Origin: Prochlorococcus sp. AG-412-I05
GTDB lineage: Bacteria; Cyanobacteriota; Cyanobacteriia; PCC-6307; Cyanobiaceae
Assembly: GCA_003214855.1 (NCBI GenBank)
Contig: QCLC01000002.1
Coordinates: forward strand, 1 to 64,000
Length of the DNA stretch: 64,000 nt
Reading direction: 5' to 3'
The notes beneath the pieces were generated by a model that ran no database searches, was not told the origin of the DNA, and worked only from the letters and a program-made list of their open reading frames with translations. Shown in pieces: positions 1 to 9,149 of this stretch (its first letter is position 1; the number at the start of each line of letters is the position of its first letter). The translations under genes were made by a program, and so were the position numbers.

Positions 1-732
1 ACCTGTGCCAGCAATTGATTGTGTTAACTCGGCGAATTGATCTCCGCCTTCTCGGTTGAAGCTAAGTGTCACCTCCCAGCTGTCAGGAACGTTTTGCTGC
101 TGCTGACGCCCAGCTGTGACCAGATCCTTCCCGGTTAAGGACGTGGGCTCGAAGAGTTCAGCGATCTTGATGCTGACTTTCTCATTCAGCTGTTCCAGCT
201 GCTCGACCTCACTGCCAACACTGCCTTGCAAACCAAAGGCCTGCTGCGCTTCAACAAGTTGCTGTTTGTCGAGTTCATCATCAGAGGGAGACTCTCCGGA
301 TATTGCTCGCTCCTGCTTGGACTTGAGAATGCTCTCCACCTGTCGTTTGAGGCGCTGAAGGCCGCGAACCTCCTGTTCTGTGCCAGGTTTTTGAGCTCGA
401 AACTCAAGTAAGGCCGTCTCGCCAAGCACCTTGGCAGCCCTGGAGGGATCCTGTTCTCCTGGAAGCTGCAACACCAGCTGATCGTCACCAATGGTCTGCA
501 GGGTGGATTCGGCAACACCCAAGCCATTGACGCGACGATCCAAAACAGCTTTGACCGCCTCTAGCTGCTCGGCTTTCACGCTCGTGATCTCACCAGCGGG
601 CTGCACTTCAAGAGTGAGCTGACTGCCACCACGAAGATCAAGGCCCAACTCAAGCGGAAAGTTTGCAGTGACAGAACCTGCCGCAATGGCAAGAGCAAGA
701 ATGAGCGCAAACCAGCCCTGTTGACGTGCCAT
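1..732 (-). CDS. secD: SecD protein-export membrane protein (3' end outside the window)
   Basis: The minus-strand frame is open from an ATG at 732 to the window edge, giving 244 codons of the N-terminal part. SecD works with SecF and SecYEG in proton-motive-force-assisted protein export. Residues about 6-24 form the first membrane helix (FALILALAIAAGSV). The SecD signature LGLDLRGG follows directly, and then the periplasmic P1 region with VLDRRVNGLGVAE and GDDQLVLQLPG. The start lies 3 bases after the pdhB stop, so the two genes are probably cotranscribed. SecF would be expected beyond the edge. Confidence 0.95.
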   Translation of the reverse strand, partial: MARQQGWFALILALAIAAGSVTANFPLELGLDLRGGSQLTLEVQPAGEITSVKAEQLEAVKAVLDRRVNGLGVAESTLQTIGDDQLVLQLPGEQDPSRAAKVLGETALLEFRAQKPGTEQEVRGLQRLKRQVESILKSKQERAISGESPSDDELDKQQLVEAQQAFGLQGSVGSEVEQLEQLNEKVSIKIAELFEPTSLTGKDLVTAGRQQQQNVPDSWEVTLSFNREGGDQFAELTQSIAGTG

Positions 733-735
733 CAA

Positions 736-1719
736 TCAAAGCCCCTTAAGAACAATCTGCTGAGCTGCTTCAACAATCTGATGAGGCTGAATGATCGTGA
801 AATTCTCCAATTTGCCGTTATATGGAGTGGGAATGTCCTGACTGGAGAGACGAATTGGGCGAGCATCGAGTTCGTCAAAACACTGTTCAGTAATCAGCGC
901 AATCAACTCAGCACCAATCCCACCAGTTTTCATACACTCCTCAACCACAATCACCCGATGGGTTTTACGGATTGAGCGAATAATGGTCTCCATATCGAAG
1001 GGCTTGAGACTAATCAAATCGATCAATTCCACATCGATGCCGTCTGCCTCCAACTGTTCAACAGCCTTGAGACAGTGATGACGCATACGGGAATAGGTGA
1101 GAATCGTGACGTCTTTACCCTCACGAACCAGATCTGCTTGATCTAGGGCACAGACATAATCGCCGTCTGGGAGCTCCTCAATCAGGTTGTAGAGCAGCAC
1201 ATGCTCGAAAAAGAGAACTGGATTGTTGTCTCGGATCGCCGCTTTCATCAAGCCCTTGGCATTGGTTGGCGTGCTGCAAGCAACGATCTTGATCCCAGGC
1301 ACAGCGTGAAAATAGGCCTCAAGTCGCTGACTATGTTCAGCTCCGAGTTGGCGTCCCACACCACCAGGCCCACGCACCACGGTGGGAATTGTGAAATTTC
1401 CGCCACTGGTGTAACGAAGCATTCCCATGTTGTTGGAGATCTGGTTGAAAGCAAGCAGCAGAAAACCCATGTTCATGCCCTCCACAATCGGGCGAAGGCC
1501 CGTCATGGCGGCGCCAACGGCCATACCCGTAAAACTGTTCTCCGCAATCGGTGTATCCAACACCCGTAACTCGCCATATTTCTCGTAGAGATCCTTGGTG
1601 ACCTTGTAGGAGCCGCCGTATTGGCCGACGTCCTCTCCCATCACACAAACATGCGAATCTCTGGCCATCTCTTCATCGATGGCATCTCGAAGAGCATTAA
1701 AGAGAAGCGTCCCTGACAC
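736..1719 (-). CDS. pdhB: Pyruvate dehydrogenase E1 component, beta subunit
   Basis: The protein has 327 aa, the usual length for a separate E1-beta. With E1-alpha it decarboxylates pyruvate using thiamine diphosphate and passes the acetyl group to E2. Visible family motifs are [18 protein letters not shown] near residue 27, [17 protein letters not shown], the [15 protein letters not shown] loop near residue 118, and the C-terminal transketolase domain ([14 protein letters not shown]). It is followed at once by secD. The E1-alpha gene is not in the window, as is common in cyanobacteria. Confidence 0.97.
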   Translation of the reverse strand: MSGTLLFNALRDAIDEEMARDSHVCVMGEDVGQYGGSYKVTKDLYEKYGELRVLDTPIAENSFTGMAVGAAMTGLRPIVEGMNMGFLLLAFNQISNNMGMLRYTSGGNFTIPTVVRGPGGVGRQLGAEHSQRLEAYFHAVPGIKIVACSTPTNAKGLMKAAIRDNNPVLFFEHVLLYNLIEELPDGDYVCALDQADLVREGKDVTILTYSRMRHHCLKAVEQLEADGIDVELIDLISLKPFDMETIIRSIRKTHRVIVVEECMKTGGIGAELIALITEQCFDELDARPIRLSSQDIPTPYNGKLENFTIIQPHQIVEAAQQIVLKGL

Positions 1720-1781
1720 GTTTTCGTTGCAATCCCGGCCATGCCGGTGGAAGAGGCCAAGCTATCTCAGCCTGAGCAGCA

Positions 1782-1877
1782 TTAGCCTCCTGCGGCAAAT
1801 GCTGAAAGCAGCAAAACAGACAGCAACAGACCAGGAGAGAGCAACAGCACTAACTGACCAAGATCGTGAGGCGTCAT
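1782..1877 (-). CDS. Candidate 31-aa single-helix membrane protein
   Basis: A complete short frame starts MTPHDLGQLVLLLSPG and ends LLLSAFAAGG before TAA. It has an ATG start and an AGGA about 10 bases upstream. After a short polar N-terminus it is one continuous hydrophobic segment of about 20 residues, so it would form one membrane helix. It lies between the DUF3082 gene and pdhB on the same strand. I do not recognise it as a known small photosystem or NDH subunit. The hydrophobic pattern in one frame only supports a real gene, but no homology could be tested. Confidence 0.45.
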   Translation of the reverse strand: MTPHDLGQLVLLLSPGLLLSVLLLSAFAAGG

Positions 1878-1922
1878 CTGTAGAAGTCCTGAATCGGCAA
1901 TCAGACTGCCAATCCACAAAAG

Positions 1923-2279
1923 CTAGGCGGCATCTGGCTCCTTGCCAGCAAACAAACTGCGAATAAACACAAGGGTTAGTCCAAAACCAATGAAGGCAAA
2001 GCTGAATGTGGCCAGAAAACACATGCCGATGATCAGGGTTTTAAACCCCGAAGCAATGCTTTGGGCAATCGCAGAGCTGTAATTAGGCGAATGAAGAGCG
2101 AAATAAGTCACTGTTTTCTGGCTCAAAATCAGGCATAGCCAGGCAAAAAGTCCACTGGTAATCGCCCCAGAAAGAAAACTGAGCGGGCCCTTGCGTGGTG
2201 TCGCAGGCGTCTCTGCCAATGATGTGTTGGATGACTCTGCATCTGCCTTCTCGAAAGAGCTGTTTTTGGAATCGCTCAT
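1923..2279 (-). CDS. DUF3082 membrane protein
   Basis: The 118-aa protein has a polar, Ser/Thr-rich N-terminus of about 30 residues. Two hydrophobic helices follow, at about residues 38-57 ([17 protein letters not shown]) and 78-107 ([20 protein letters not shown]). The layout and text fit the cyanobacterial and plastid DUF3082 family, whose function is unknown. The start overlaps the ispE stop by 4 bases, so it is translated from the same message. It sits in the ispE-rsmA operon by position only; nothing shows a role in isoprenoid synthesis. Confidence 0.8.
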   Translation of the reverse strand: MSDSKNSSFEKADAESSNTSLAETPATPRKGPLSFLSGAITSGLFAWLCLILSQKTVTYFALHSPNYSSAIAQSIASGFKTLIIGMCFLATFSFAFIGFGLTLVFIRSLFAGKEPDAA

Positions 2280-3235
2280 GCTTCTAGTTTGATGCCTTCA
2301 CAGCGGAACGCGCAGCACCAACTGCTTAAACCTGCTGCGGCGAAGGCAGGCTGTTGGAGCTGAAGGGCAGCCTGAGCTGAAGCAAAGTCAGCAAAAAGGG
2401 CAAAACAGCTTGGCCCAGATCCACTCATCGCTACTGCAAGAGAACCAGGCAAATCAGTGAGCAACTTCAATGTGGTTTGCACAGCCGAAACTTCGGGTGC
2501 AACCACCTCCTGAAGATCGTTGCGCAGAGGTGGCGGATTATCAGCCCGCATAGGATTCAGCCAAGAAGATTCTCTGAGCTGCTGACGACGTTGCTCAAAA
2601 TCAGATTCCTGTGAAAGATAACGACTACTGAAAAGCTCCTTACAGCGTCCATAAGCCCAGGGGGTTGAAACGCTCACTGATGGATCCTTCACCAACACCA
2701 CGGCCATTGATGCTTTCATCGCTTGTAGCGATTCCAATCTTTCCCCACGGCCGAAACACAATTGGCTTCCACCTGCCAGGCAAAAGGGCATGTCGGAGCC
2801 AAGCTCAGCCGCAAAACCTTCAAGTTGACGCTGAGAAAAATTGAGATTCCAGAGACCGTTTAACCCCACCAGTGTTGCTGCACCATCACTTGAGCCGCCC
2901 GCAAGACCAGCTCCAATTGGGATGCGTTTTTGTAATTCAATCGCGGCACCAAGTTCAGAGAACCCTGAGCGCTCACGTAATAAATGCGCAGCTCGCACGA
3001 TCAAATTATCGCCAGCAGTGCTGAGGCTGGCATCATCGCAGCGAAGGCTGATGGTGCCATCAGCCGTATTGCGGAAATGAAGTTGATCAGCGAGTTCGAT
3101 GCTCTGCATCACCATCGCTAGCTCATGAAAACCATCAGACCTGAGGCCAAGCACCTCAAGATGGAGATTGATCTTGGCTGGCGCTGAGACGCTAACCAGA
3201 TGCCCTGAAGCAGCAGAAGGGTTCGATATGCTCAT
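2276..3235 (-). CDS. ispE: 4-diphosphocytidyl-2-C-methyl-D-erythritol kinase
   Basis: The 319-aa GHMP-family kinase of the MEP pathway phosphorylates CDP-ME to CDP-ME-2-phosphate with ATP. Visible features are the N-terminal [21 protein letters not shown], the ATP-binding glycine-rich loop [20 protein letters not shown] near residue 107, and the C-terminal [11 protein letters not shown] motif. Its start overlaps the rsmA stop by 4 bases and its stop overlaps the DUF3082 start, so the three genes are translationally linked. The rsmA-ispE order is common in bacteria. Confidence 0.97.
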   Translation of the reverse strand: MSISNPSAASGHLVSVSAPAKINLHLEVLGLRSDGFHELAMVMQSIELADQLHFRNTADGTISLRCDDASLSTAGDNLIVRAAHLLRERSGFSELGAAIELQKRIPIGAGLAGGSSDGAATLVGLNGLWNLNFSQRQLEGFAAELGSDMPFCLAGGSQLCFGRGERLESLQAMKASMAVVLVKDPSVSVSTPWAYGRCKELFSSRYLSQESDFEQRRQQLRESSWLNPMRADNPPPLRNDLQEVVAPEVSAVQTTLKLLTDLPGSLAVAMSGSGPSCFALFADFASAQAALQLQQPAFAAAGLSSWCCAFRCEGIKLEA

Positions 3236-4077
3236 GGCTCAGGGTCTACTAGATCCGCCCGATTCAAACCCCTGGCCAATTCCACCCAAGTAGCAGGGGA
3301 CAGTTCTTGGGGGCGTTGCTGAAGGCTGATGCCAAGATCATCAGCAAGAGCATTCAGTTCAGCAGCAGGAAGAACCTTGGCAAGAGTATTGCGCAGCATC
3401 TTGCGCCTGGCCAAAAAGGCCTGACGCAGCAAAGACTCAACACGTTTGGCGAGCAGTGGCTCAAGGCGCTGTTCAGGCGCAAGAGGTTCAATCAAGATGA
3501 CCTCAGAATGAACTTTCGGCGGCGGTTTAAAAGAGCGCGGCGGCACTGGGCAAACAGTTGTGCAACGAGCGAGCAACTGCAGGCGCACGCTTAGAGCACT
3601 AAAACAGCTCTGCCCGGGCAAGGCACGAATCCGTTGAGCGACTTCCTTTTGCAAAAGAAGCACAAGGCGTTGATAGGGATGATCAGCAGGTCGATCCAAG
3701 CGACCGAGAAGACGTTCAAGCAGAGGACCGGTGATGTTATAGGGAATATTGGCCACCACTTTGGTCGCAGCACGGCCATCAGCAAGAGTCAATGGAACAG
3801 ACAACACATCACCTTCTTGCAAGCTGAAGCGGGCTTGATCCGCAAAACGCTGCCTCAACCCAGAGACAAGATCGCGATCAAGTTCAACAGCATGAACAGC
3901 AGAGGCAGAAGAGGACAACAACCTTTCAGTGAGTGCTCCACGACCAGGGCCTACCTCCAGCAGACGATCATCTGGTTGAACATCAGCTGCATCGAGAATC
4001 TGAGTCAACACAGCGGCATCGATCAGCCAGTGTTGAGCAAAGCGCTTGCGAGCGTGATGTCCGGAAAAGGCCATCAC
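3232..4077 (-). CDS. rsmA: 16S rRNA dimethyladenosine transferase (KsgA/RsmA)
   Basis: The 281-aa protein dimethylates two adjacent adenosines in the 3'-terminal helix of 16S rRNA late in 30S assembly. It has the N-terminal [11 protein letters not shown], the SAM-binding loop [16 protein letters not shown] near residue 40, the catalytic [15 protein letters not shown] motif, and the C-terminal domain with [15 protein letters not shown]. The ATG at 4077 begins [17 protein letters not shown]; the second Met is an alternative start. It heads a tightly overlapped operon with ispE and the DUF3082 gene. Confidence 0.97.
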   Translation of the reverse strand: MMAFSGHHARKRFAQHWLIDAAVLTQILDAADVQPDDRLLEVGPGRGALTERLLSSSASAVHAVELDRDLVSGLRQRFADQARFSLQEGDVLSVPLTLADGRAATKVVANIPYNITGPLLERLLGRLDRPADHPYQRLVLLLQKEVAQRIRALPGQSCFSALSVRLQLLARCTTVCPVPPRSFKPPPKVHSEVILIEPLAPEQRLEPLLAKRVESLLRQAFLARRKMLRNTLAKVLPAAELNALADDLGISLQQRPQELSPATWVELARGLNRADLVDPEP

Positions 4078-4273
4078 TCAACTTTGCACCAATCGGTATA
4101 GAGGGCGGCGCAATTGATTGAAGATCAAAAAACCTGCAGACAGAACTCGGAGTCAAGCTCGCTGTTCCAATCAAAAGCGGCGATAGATCCCTGATTGTTC
4201 CAAGTCTGCGCACCGCATGGTTACGTGATTGGCATCAAAACAACCCAGCTCAAACAATTGGCTTCATCTATAG

Positions 4274-4474
4274 ACCGATAACACCGTTTCCTACTCATCC
4301 CACCAAGACGATCAAAATGGCGTGCTTGTTTTGGAAGCTGGGCTCGATTACACCACTCACAACATTGGCTTCACATGCTGCAAGGTCTATGCACGTGGTG
4401 GCGTTGAAATCTGGGATTCATCCAACTGCAACAGCGATTGGAGAGCTTCTGGTGGTTTTACCTCCCAATTCTGA
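4274..4474 (+). pseudogene. Remnant of an unrecognised protein-coding gene
   Basis: The region between rsmA and the YraN gene carries an open plus-strand frame of 66 codons. It reads like a protein (NGVLVLEAGLDYTTHNIGF, then CCKVYARGGVEIW and NCNSDWRASGGF) and stops at 4472. No ATG begins it, and a TAG stands just upstream at 4271. Another frame upstream, HGYVIGIKTTQLKQLASS, could be its displaced N-terminal part, which would imply a frameshift. The paired cysteines suggest a secreted protein. A short gene starting at the GTG at 4322 is the alternative. I do not recognise the family. Confidence 0.3.
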
Positions 4475-4520
4475 TTCAAGCCAAAAAGTCAACACAACCC
4501 TGTTGATCCATTGAGTTGCT

Positions 4521-4913
4521 TTAATCAGCAGCCTCAATCTCAAGGTTGTCAATTCGAATCCAATCGAGTGTGTTTCGACTCGGCGGTAAGGGCACCAAAG
4601 CCAACACCAACTCCAAGCTGTGTTCAGCGAAGTCAGGATGGGTTGCCAGCCAACATCCAATCGCACGCATAATTCGCAGCTGCTTTGCCTTGTTAAAGGC
4701 ACTCAATCCCCAATGATCTAATCCACGACAACGACGAGATTTCACTTCCACAACCAACAGCCGTTGCTGCTTCTCAAGCACAAGATCTAACTCGCCATAG
4801 CGACATGACCAACGTTGACTCACCAACTGCCATCCTCGTCTTCGTAGCAGGCGTAACACCCGCTCTTCGCCCCAACACCCCTTCCGGGTTGACTCCATCA
4901 TTTGCTGCTGCAT
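4521..4913 (-). CDS. UPF0102 / YraN family endonuclease-like protein
   Basis: The 130-aa protein is typical of the YraN family. It has the start-proximal G-x-x-GE (GCWGEERVLRLL), followed by the restriction-endonuclease-like core GELDLVLEKQQRLLVVEVKSR. There GELDL and VEVK are the expected metal-binding D/E-x-K positions. The fold suggests nuclease activity; the cellular role is not settled. The first codons read MQQQMMEST, so the second Met pair is an alternative start. It is the last minus-strand gene before a long gene-poor region. Confidence 0.9.
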   Translation of the reverse strand: MQQQMMESTRKGCWGEERVLRLLRRRGWQLVSQRWSCRYGELDLVLEKQQRLLVVEVKSRRCRGLDHWGLSAFNKAKQLRIMRAIGCWLATHPDFAEHSLELVLALVPLPPSRNTLDWIRIDNLEIEAAD

Positions 4914-5573
4914 TCACATGAGAATTCCACCCATGCATCGATGCTGTACCAACCCACAAAGCAGTAAGTATGAATTCAACACCAGAAGTTCAAGAGAATG
5001 ATGCCCCAATTATTGCTTATTAAAGTGATGGGTAGATTCATCACTTTAGAACTAAACTCAATAAGATAGGCTAAGGGTAGTGATATTTCATTGCTGATAA
5101 GGTTTAGATTGTGTTGCATTCAAAATTTATTTAATACACTTTTTAATTGCGCGGATGATAGCCATGTTTGATAGAATGGCATTTTTACGCCTATTTGAAA
5201 AGGAGTATTCATCAGTCAATGCATTGAGCGATCTATTTTGGAAGAGTTAACTCCACTTTAGGCTTGCTAAATGGAAGCGATTGAGGAAGTTTGCTGGCAG
5301 TCGTGCGGAGTGAGATTCAAATACAAATCAGCATGAATGAACATCAATGCTAAATCTGTGAACAAGATGAGTTGAACGACCGTATCTTACGCTTGTTTTT
5401 ATTACAAGCTTTGGCTAATAAGGAAATGGTTTGTAGGTGACCCAATTGATCATGCTCAGATGATTGAGCTAGGCTTCCTTAAGAATATGAACTAGGATGC
5501 TTCTTATGGCAGTAGAATGCAAAAATATATAGTTAGACAATCGATGGGACAGACAAATCGAATCCAGTGATCT
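4914..5573. other. Gene-poor AT-rich spacer
   Basis: About 660 bases between the YraN gene and a transporter remnant. I found no convincing coding frame, RNA gene or repeat. Base composition is clearly more AT-rich than in the flanking genes, which fits the decayed accessory stretch that follows. Confidence 0.5.
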
Positions 5574-5962
5574 AGATCTCGATATGTATTTCTCATCTTG
5601 ATTGCTCTAATCAAGGGGGATCTCAGTTCTTGCTTAATGATCTTGCTCTAGAGGTCTTTACTCCTCAAGCGGTTTCATGGCTTAGAGCGACGATTGGCTT
5701 CCCAGCCTTGAGTGGATTCTTATTTATCTTGCCTAAAGCTCATGATAATACTGTTTCAAAGATCAGTTATTGGCGTCAAATTATGATGATTGGTTTCTTT
5801 GATCCAACTCTTCCTTTCTTCCTTGTTGCCTGGGGTCAGCAACATGTCAACAGTGCTATTGCGGCGACCCTGATGTCACTCGTAGCAATCTTTACCTTGA
5901 TTTTAGTTGTTGTTTTTGTTCGTAGTGAGCCAGTTACGAGAGGAAAGTTTATTGTCTTGTAA
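5574..5962 (+). pseudogene. Frameshifted, truncated EamA/DMT transporter fragment
   Basis: Two plus-strand frames together match the N-terminal part of an EamA drug/metabolite transporter. The first reads YVFLILIALIKG. The second, open from about 5627 to 5962, reads SQFLLNDLALEVFTPQAVSW and then hydrophobic helices ending FVRSEPVTRGKFIVL. They join if the run of five G at 5615-5619 had six, so a one-base loss in a homopolymer is likely. No ATG starts the first frame. Full members have about 290-300 aa and ten helices; only about 120 residues remain here. An intact paralogue lies at 20434-21348. Confidence 0.75.
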
Positions 5963-6126
5963 TTTACATGCTAAATCATCTACTTGGATGATTCATGGCT
6001 AAATGTTGACAGCACTCGTAGAAGCGTTCATGGTGATGCGGATGCGTAGCTCAGCAAACTTATTTCTCATGAGCCATCATTCCTCTACCTATAGACCTAT
6101 GGTTTAACTATTTAACCCCTATCCCA

Positions 6127-6603
6127 ATGTTTGCCCGACTACTTGGCTTTGCTGCTGCTGTCCTTCTACTTCTCTTGCCACTGCAACCAAGCTGGGCAAT
6201 CATGAATCATTCCCAACAGGTGTTGGTCAATGCAGATTTCTCGAACCAAGATCTGCGAGGCGACACATTTAATCTTGCCAACCTGCGCGAAGCCAATCTA
6301 TCTGGGAGTGATCTAGAAGGATCCACCCTTTTTGGAGCCAAGCTTCACGATGCCAACCTCAGCAACACCAACTTGCGAGACTCCACACTTGATTCCGCCA
6401 TCTTTGATGGAACTGATCTCACCAATGCAGTGCTTGAGGACGCCTTCGCCTTCAACACCCGCTTTAAAAACGTGACCATTACAGGTGCCGACTTCACCAA
6501 TGTGCCCCTGCGAGGCGATGCGCTCACAACGTTGTGTGAGGTTGCCGAGGGAACCAACCCAATCACAGGTCGCAACACGGCAGACAGCCTGGGCTGCAGC
6601 TAA
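6127..6603 (+). CDS. Secreted (probably thylakoid-lumenal) pentapeptide-repeat protein
   Basis: The 158-aa protein begins with a cleavable signal peptide (MFARLLGFAAAVLLLLLPLQ ending SWA near residue 24). Residues about 40-120 are pentapeptide repeats of the A(D/N)Lxx type, for example ANLREANLSGSDLEGSTLFG, which fold into a right-handed quadrilateral beta-helix. Two cysteines lie near the C-terminus (LCEVAEG and LGCS). Cyanobacterial proteins with this layout are found in the thylakoid lumen; the function is unknown. The downstream gene starts 22 bases after the stop. Confidence 0.88.
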   Translation: MFARLLGFAAAVLLLLLPLQPSWAIMNHSQQVLVNADFSNQDLRGDTFNLANLREANLSGSDLEGSTLFGAKLHDANLSNTNLRDSTLDSAIFDGTDLTNAVLEDAFAFNTRFKNVTITGADFTNVPLRGDALTTLCEVAEGTNPITGRNTADSLGCS

Positions 6604-6625
6604 ATACTCCACGCCAACCACTCCG

Positions 6626-7051
6626 ATGAGTTTTGATCCCCGCAGTCTTGAACGTCTACGTGAACTGGGTCGCCAGTTACCCCGGCCCTTGCCAACACCA
6701 GATGTTTCAAGTACAGCAGAGCCCCTGGCAAGCAAACGTCGCCATCGCATCGAAACCGAAGACGATCCCCAGGCCCTCTTCCAGGAATTGATGCTGGTGA
6801 GCCCTGATGGCACAGTTCCTCCCCACTTGATGGCCCGCCTTAAGGACGCCGAAGCCAAGCGACAGACCCAGGAGCCGGCTGAAGGAGTTCGCCAACAACA
6901 AGGCGAAATGAACCCCCTAGACAGATCCTCCCCCGCCAGAAAAGGTAAAACGACCGTTGCCAAGACACCCCCGCTGACGCCTGGCAGCACAGAGGAAAGT
7001 CTCTATGTTGCTTTCGGGCAGCTGCTTCTCGAAGACGAAGACGAGATTTGA
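6626..7051 (+). CDS. Cyanobacterial conserved-type hypothetical protein (141 aa)
   Basis: The ATG at 6626 gives a 141-aa acidic and basic, mostly disordered-looking protein: MSFDPRSLERLRELGRQLP, a Pro-rich stretch, a central ordered patch (DDPQALFQELMLVSPDG), a Lys/Pro/Gln-rich linker, and a C-terminal helix ending LYVAFGQLLLEDEDEI. A longer frame opens at 6485, but that part overlaps the pentapeptide gene and looks like a shadow. The 22-base spacing suggests cotranscription with the pentapeptide gene. I do not recognise a family with a known function. Confidence 0.75.
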   Translation: MSFDPRSLERLRELGRQLPRPLPTPDVSSTAEPLASKRRHRIETEDDPQALFQELMLVSPDGTVPPHLMARLKDAEAKRQTQEPAEGVRQQQGEMNPLDRSSPARKGKTTVAKTPPLTPGSTEESLYVAFGQLLLEDEDEI

Positions 7052-7084
7052 TCGTCTTCGAACTGAATCCGGCTTGATCAAGCC
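7036..7084. repeat. Two adjacent inverted repeats after the 6626-7051 gene
   Basis: CGAAGACGA (7036-7044) pairs perfectly with TCGTCTTCG (7052-7060) across a 7-base loop that contains the stop codon of the upstream gene. Ten bases later GGCTTGATCAAGCC (7071-7084) is a perfect 14-base palindrome. No T-tract follows, so these are not textbook terminators. They could be an RNA 3'-end stabiliser or a protein-binding palindrome. Confidence 0.5.
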
Positions 7085-7320
7085 ACGTGATGAAAGTGCT
7101 TAGCCTGGATTGTTTGTCTTAAGACAAAGATCGATGCAAAGGGTATCTGCAAAGAGGGCTTAGACAAAAGTTTCATGAACGAGAGAAGGCAACATTCAAC
7201 GATAGAATCCTTCATTTGAAGGGTTCAGCCAGAGCAGAAAAGGGTTTAGATCTTAATTGTTAACTACAGAACCTCTGCTTGGAGACTTTCCTTTAACTCT
7301 GACCATTTGAACCCATACCG

Positions 7321-7455
7321 ATGAAGTACAACACTGGTTTGATTGTTTTGGTTCCCACTGGATTGCTTCGTGTAGCTCTTGCTGCAGCTTTAGCCGTAAC
7401 AGCAATTCCATCAATGCGGATGTCCCTAGCAAACCCGGTAAAAAAAACAATTTGA
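7321..7455 (+). CDS. Possible 44-aa hydrophobic small protein
   Basis: The ATG frame begins MKYNTGLIVLVPTGLLRVAL, continues as a hydrophobic Ala/Leu-rich helix and ends in a basic tail (NPVKKTI). It resembles a signal or membrane anchor. No ribosome-binding site is evident, and the opposite strand is also open here. It could equally be a chance frame or the front of a decayed gene that continues at 7501. Confidence 0.25.
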   Translation: MKYNTGLIVLVPTGLLRVALAAALAVTAIPSMRMSLANPVKKTI

Positions 7456-7500
7456 ACTCACCACAGGCCAAAGAGAGTTTTTCGGCAGTTTGATCAAGAA

Positions 7501-7659
7501 GTGGAATCAAGACTACTTCTAGTTGCTTTAAGTCTTTCAGCTGCTCCCATCGTCAAAGCAACAACACATGCCTGTGGAGATGCTAATTTATAAATTCGGT
7601 CAATTCTTGCCGTTGGTGGTAATGCTAGGCAAGCAGATCATGCAATAGATCGATTATAA
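7501..7659 (+). pseudogene. Small secreted-type protein with one in-frame stop
   Basis: The frame starts with GTG and reads a signal-peptide-like ESRLLLVALSLSAAPIVKA, then ACGDANL, then TAA at 7591. It continues in the same frame as IRSILAVGGNARQADHAIDRL to a second TAA at 7657. The text on both sides of the first stop looks like one protein of about 52 residues. A CAA-to-TAA change would explain it. I do not recognise the family, and a very short genuine peptide ending at 7593 cannot be excluded. Confidence 0.35.
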
Positions 7660-8259
7660 AGCCTGTTCTGTAATCATAATGTCGCAGCATGATGGTGAGG
7701 TTTAAGTGTCTCAATTTGTGATCTTAGCCTATAAGATTTAGAGAGGGTTGGAAGGTTTTCTTGAATAACTAATGACGAAAGGTTTGTGTAATAAAGCACA
7801 ATTACTTGTGCAGATAGGCCAAGGCTGACTCAGGCTCAGTTTTTTTTTCAAGGCTCTTTATTTATTTATCATCCTTTCAGGCTCTTCTGGTTAAGTCTTT
7901 ATGAATAGGTCGGATCCTTTTCATATCCAAAATTTCACTCAATTAAGCGCTTCACCCTCAAAGTAGACTTCTCTGTGATGTTAAAAATTGTTTTTTTAGC
8001 GTGATTGTAAATTTTATATACTCTTCATCTCGCAATTTTTGCATTTGATCAATGCCCTTCTCTCTAGATGAGCTATAGGATTTTTTTCGTCTTTTTTACT
8101 GGGCTATTCCTGGCATAGATAGTGATTAGACCTATTTTTAACTGTTCAATCTCTGAACAGATCGAGTAAGCTGACAATTCAAGTTGATTCCTACGTTAGA
8201 ATAAATGTCAGCGTAGTTCTAGATCAATCTGGAGCTTTGCATGTGTTTTGAATCGTTGC

Positions 8260-8613
8260 TTAATAGCGGGGCACGCTTGAGTCGACATTGATGCTCCAAG
8301 CGTCGATTCCGCCTTCTAGATTCCAGACCTGATAACCAATCTCCTGCTCTAAAAGCCAGCTTCCGAAGTTCCAACTGCGTATGCCAGCATGGCAAATCAC
8401 GACGACAGGACGGTCGTTTGGTAATAGTTTAGGCAGTGTTTCCATCCAATCAGAAGATCGACTCAGCGGCAAATGAAGCACATCGGCTGGGAATGGGGCT
8501 AACGCAAGCTCCTGGTCTTCTCTCACATCCACACAGATTGGTAGAGAGGATGAGTCGTTCAACCAGCGATGCAGATCCTTTGCAGAAATAGGGGTTGGAG
8601 TGGGCTGATTCAT
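8260..8613 (-). CDS. Rhodanese-like domain protein
   Basis: The 117-aa protein is a single rhodanese domain. It has PICVDVREDQELALAPFPAD near the N-terminus, then the active-site loop VVICHAGIRSWNFGSWLLEQ with the catalytic Cys in CHAGIRS, and the closing LEGGIDAWS. Such proteins transfer sulfane sulfur via a cysteine persulfide; the acceptor here is unknown. It stands alone with gene-poor sequence on both sides. The ATG at 8613 agrees with the start of the domain. Confidence 0.93.
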   Translation of the reverse strand: MNQPTPTPISAKDLHRWLNDSSSLPICVDVREDQELALAPFPADVLHLPLSRSSDWMETLPKLLPNDRPVVVICHAGIRSWNFGSWLLEQEIGYQVWNLEGGIDAWSINVDSSVPRY

Positions 8614-8781
8614 CGTTAAATGATTGGCTTTCGATGTGAGCTTTGTTCATCACGATCCACTTTGCTCGCCATTGGTACGGATGATCCTGCATTGGGGTTT
8701 GATGTAAGGCAATGACTATCAATCTGCCGTACCAAGGTTTGTCCCAGAGACCATGGCCAACCCTTAGAGGGAATCACATGA

Positions 8782-8946
8782 GTGTCTCACAGTAAAGTCA
8801 ATGAAGCTCATATTCATGACAGAGCTGTGTCTCTTGACAGCCTGAAGGATGTTCATTGTTCTGCTGAAGAGTACTCCTTCCACCGCTATTGCTGCTATCA
8901 GGCCATGGCAATAGCAGACAAACGATCTAGCGGGTGCTGCATCTAA
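8782..8946 (+). CDS. Possible 54-aa cysteine-rich small protein
   Basis: A GTG-initiated frame begins MSHSKVNEAHIHDRAVSLDS and ends RYCCYQAMAIADKRSSGCCI. It has five cysteines, including two CC pairs, in its C-terminal half. GAGGG lies about 11 bases upstream of the GTG. An ATG two bases before the GTG (8779) opens only a six-codon frame. Cys density and a protein-like composition favour a gene, but there is no recognised family. The remaining spacer sequence (8614-8781 and 8947-9149) shows nothing. Confidence 0.3.
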   Translation: MSHSKVNEAHIHDRAVSLDSLKDVHCSAEEYSFHRYCCYQAMAIADKRSSGCCI

Positions 8947-9149
8947 GCCTTGAGCTGGCCCTGATGACCAAACGCGTTGGGTGATCTAAACCATTAGAAG
9001 CTCCCAGTCTTGAACTCTCTCATGTGCATTGCAGATAGCTGTCAATCCATCAGGATTGCTTTCATGAATGCCAGTTTGGTAAGGAATCCACACCAATTGG
9101 GCCAGTACAACATCATTTGTTGATAATTAGTAGAGAACCAAGCAGACCA

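Larger units (their letters stand above)
7085..8259. other. Long gene-poor stretch with small degraded frames
   Basis: About 1.2 kb with no confident gene. Two short frames are listed separately (7321-7455 and 7501-7659). The minus frame at 7253-7510 overlaps both and looks less protein-like. From about 7700 to 8259 the sequence is AT-rich and I see nothing in it. Confidence 0.5.

Noticed and set aside
7253..7510. 85-codon minus-strand frame in the 7-8 kb spacer
   Set aside because: It overlaps better-looking plus-strand frames and has no ribosome-binding site or recognised pattern. It was left out, though it cannot be fully excluded.
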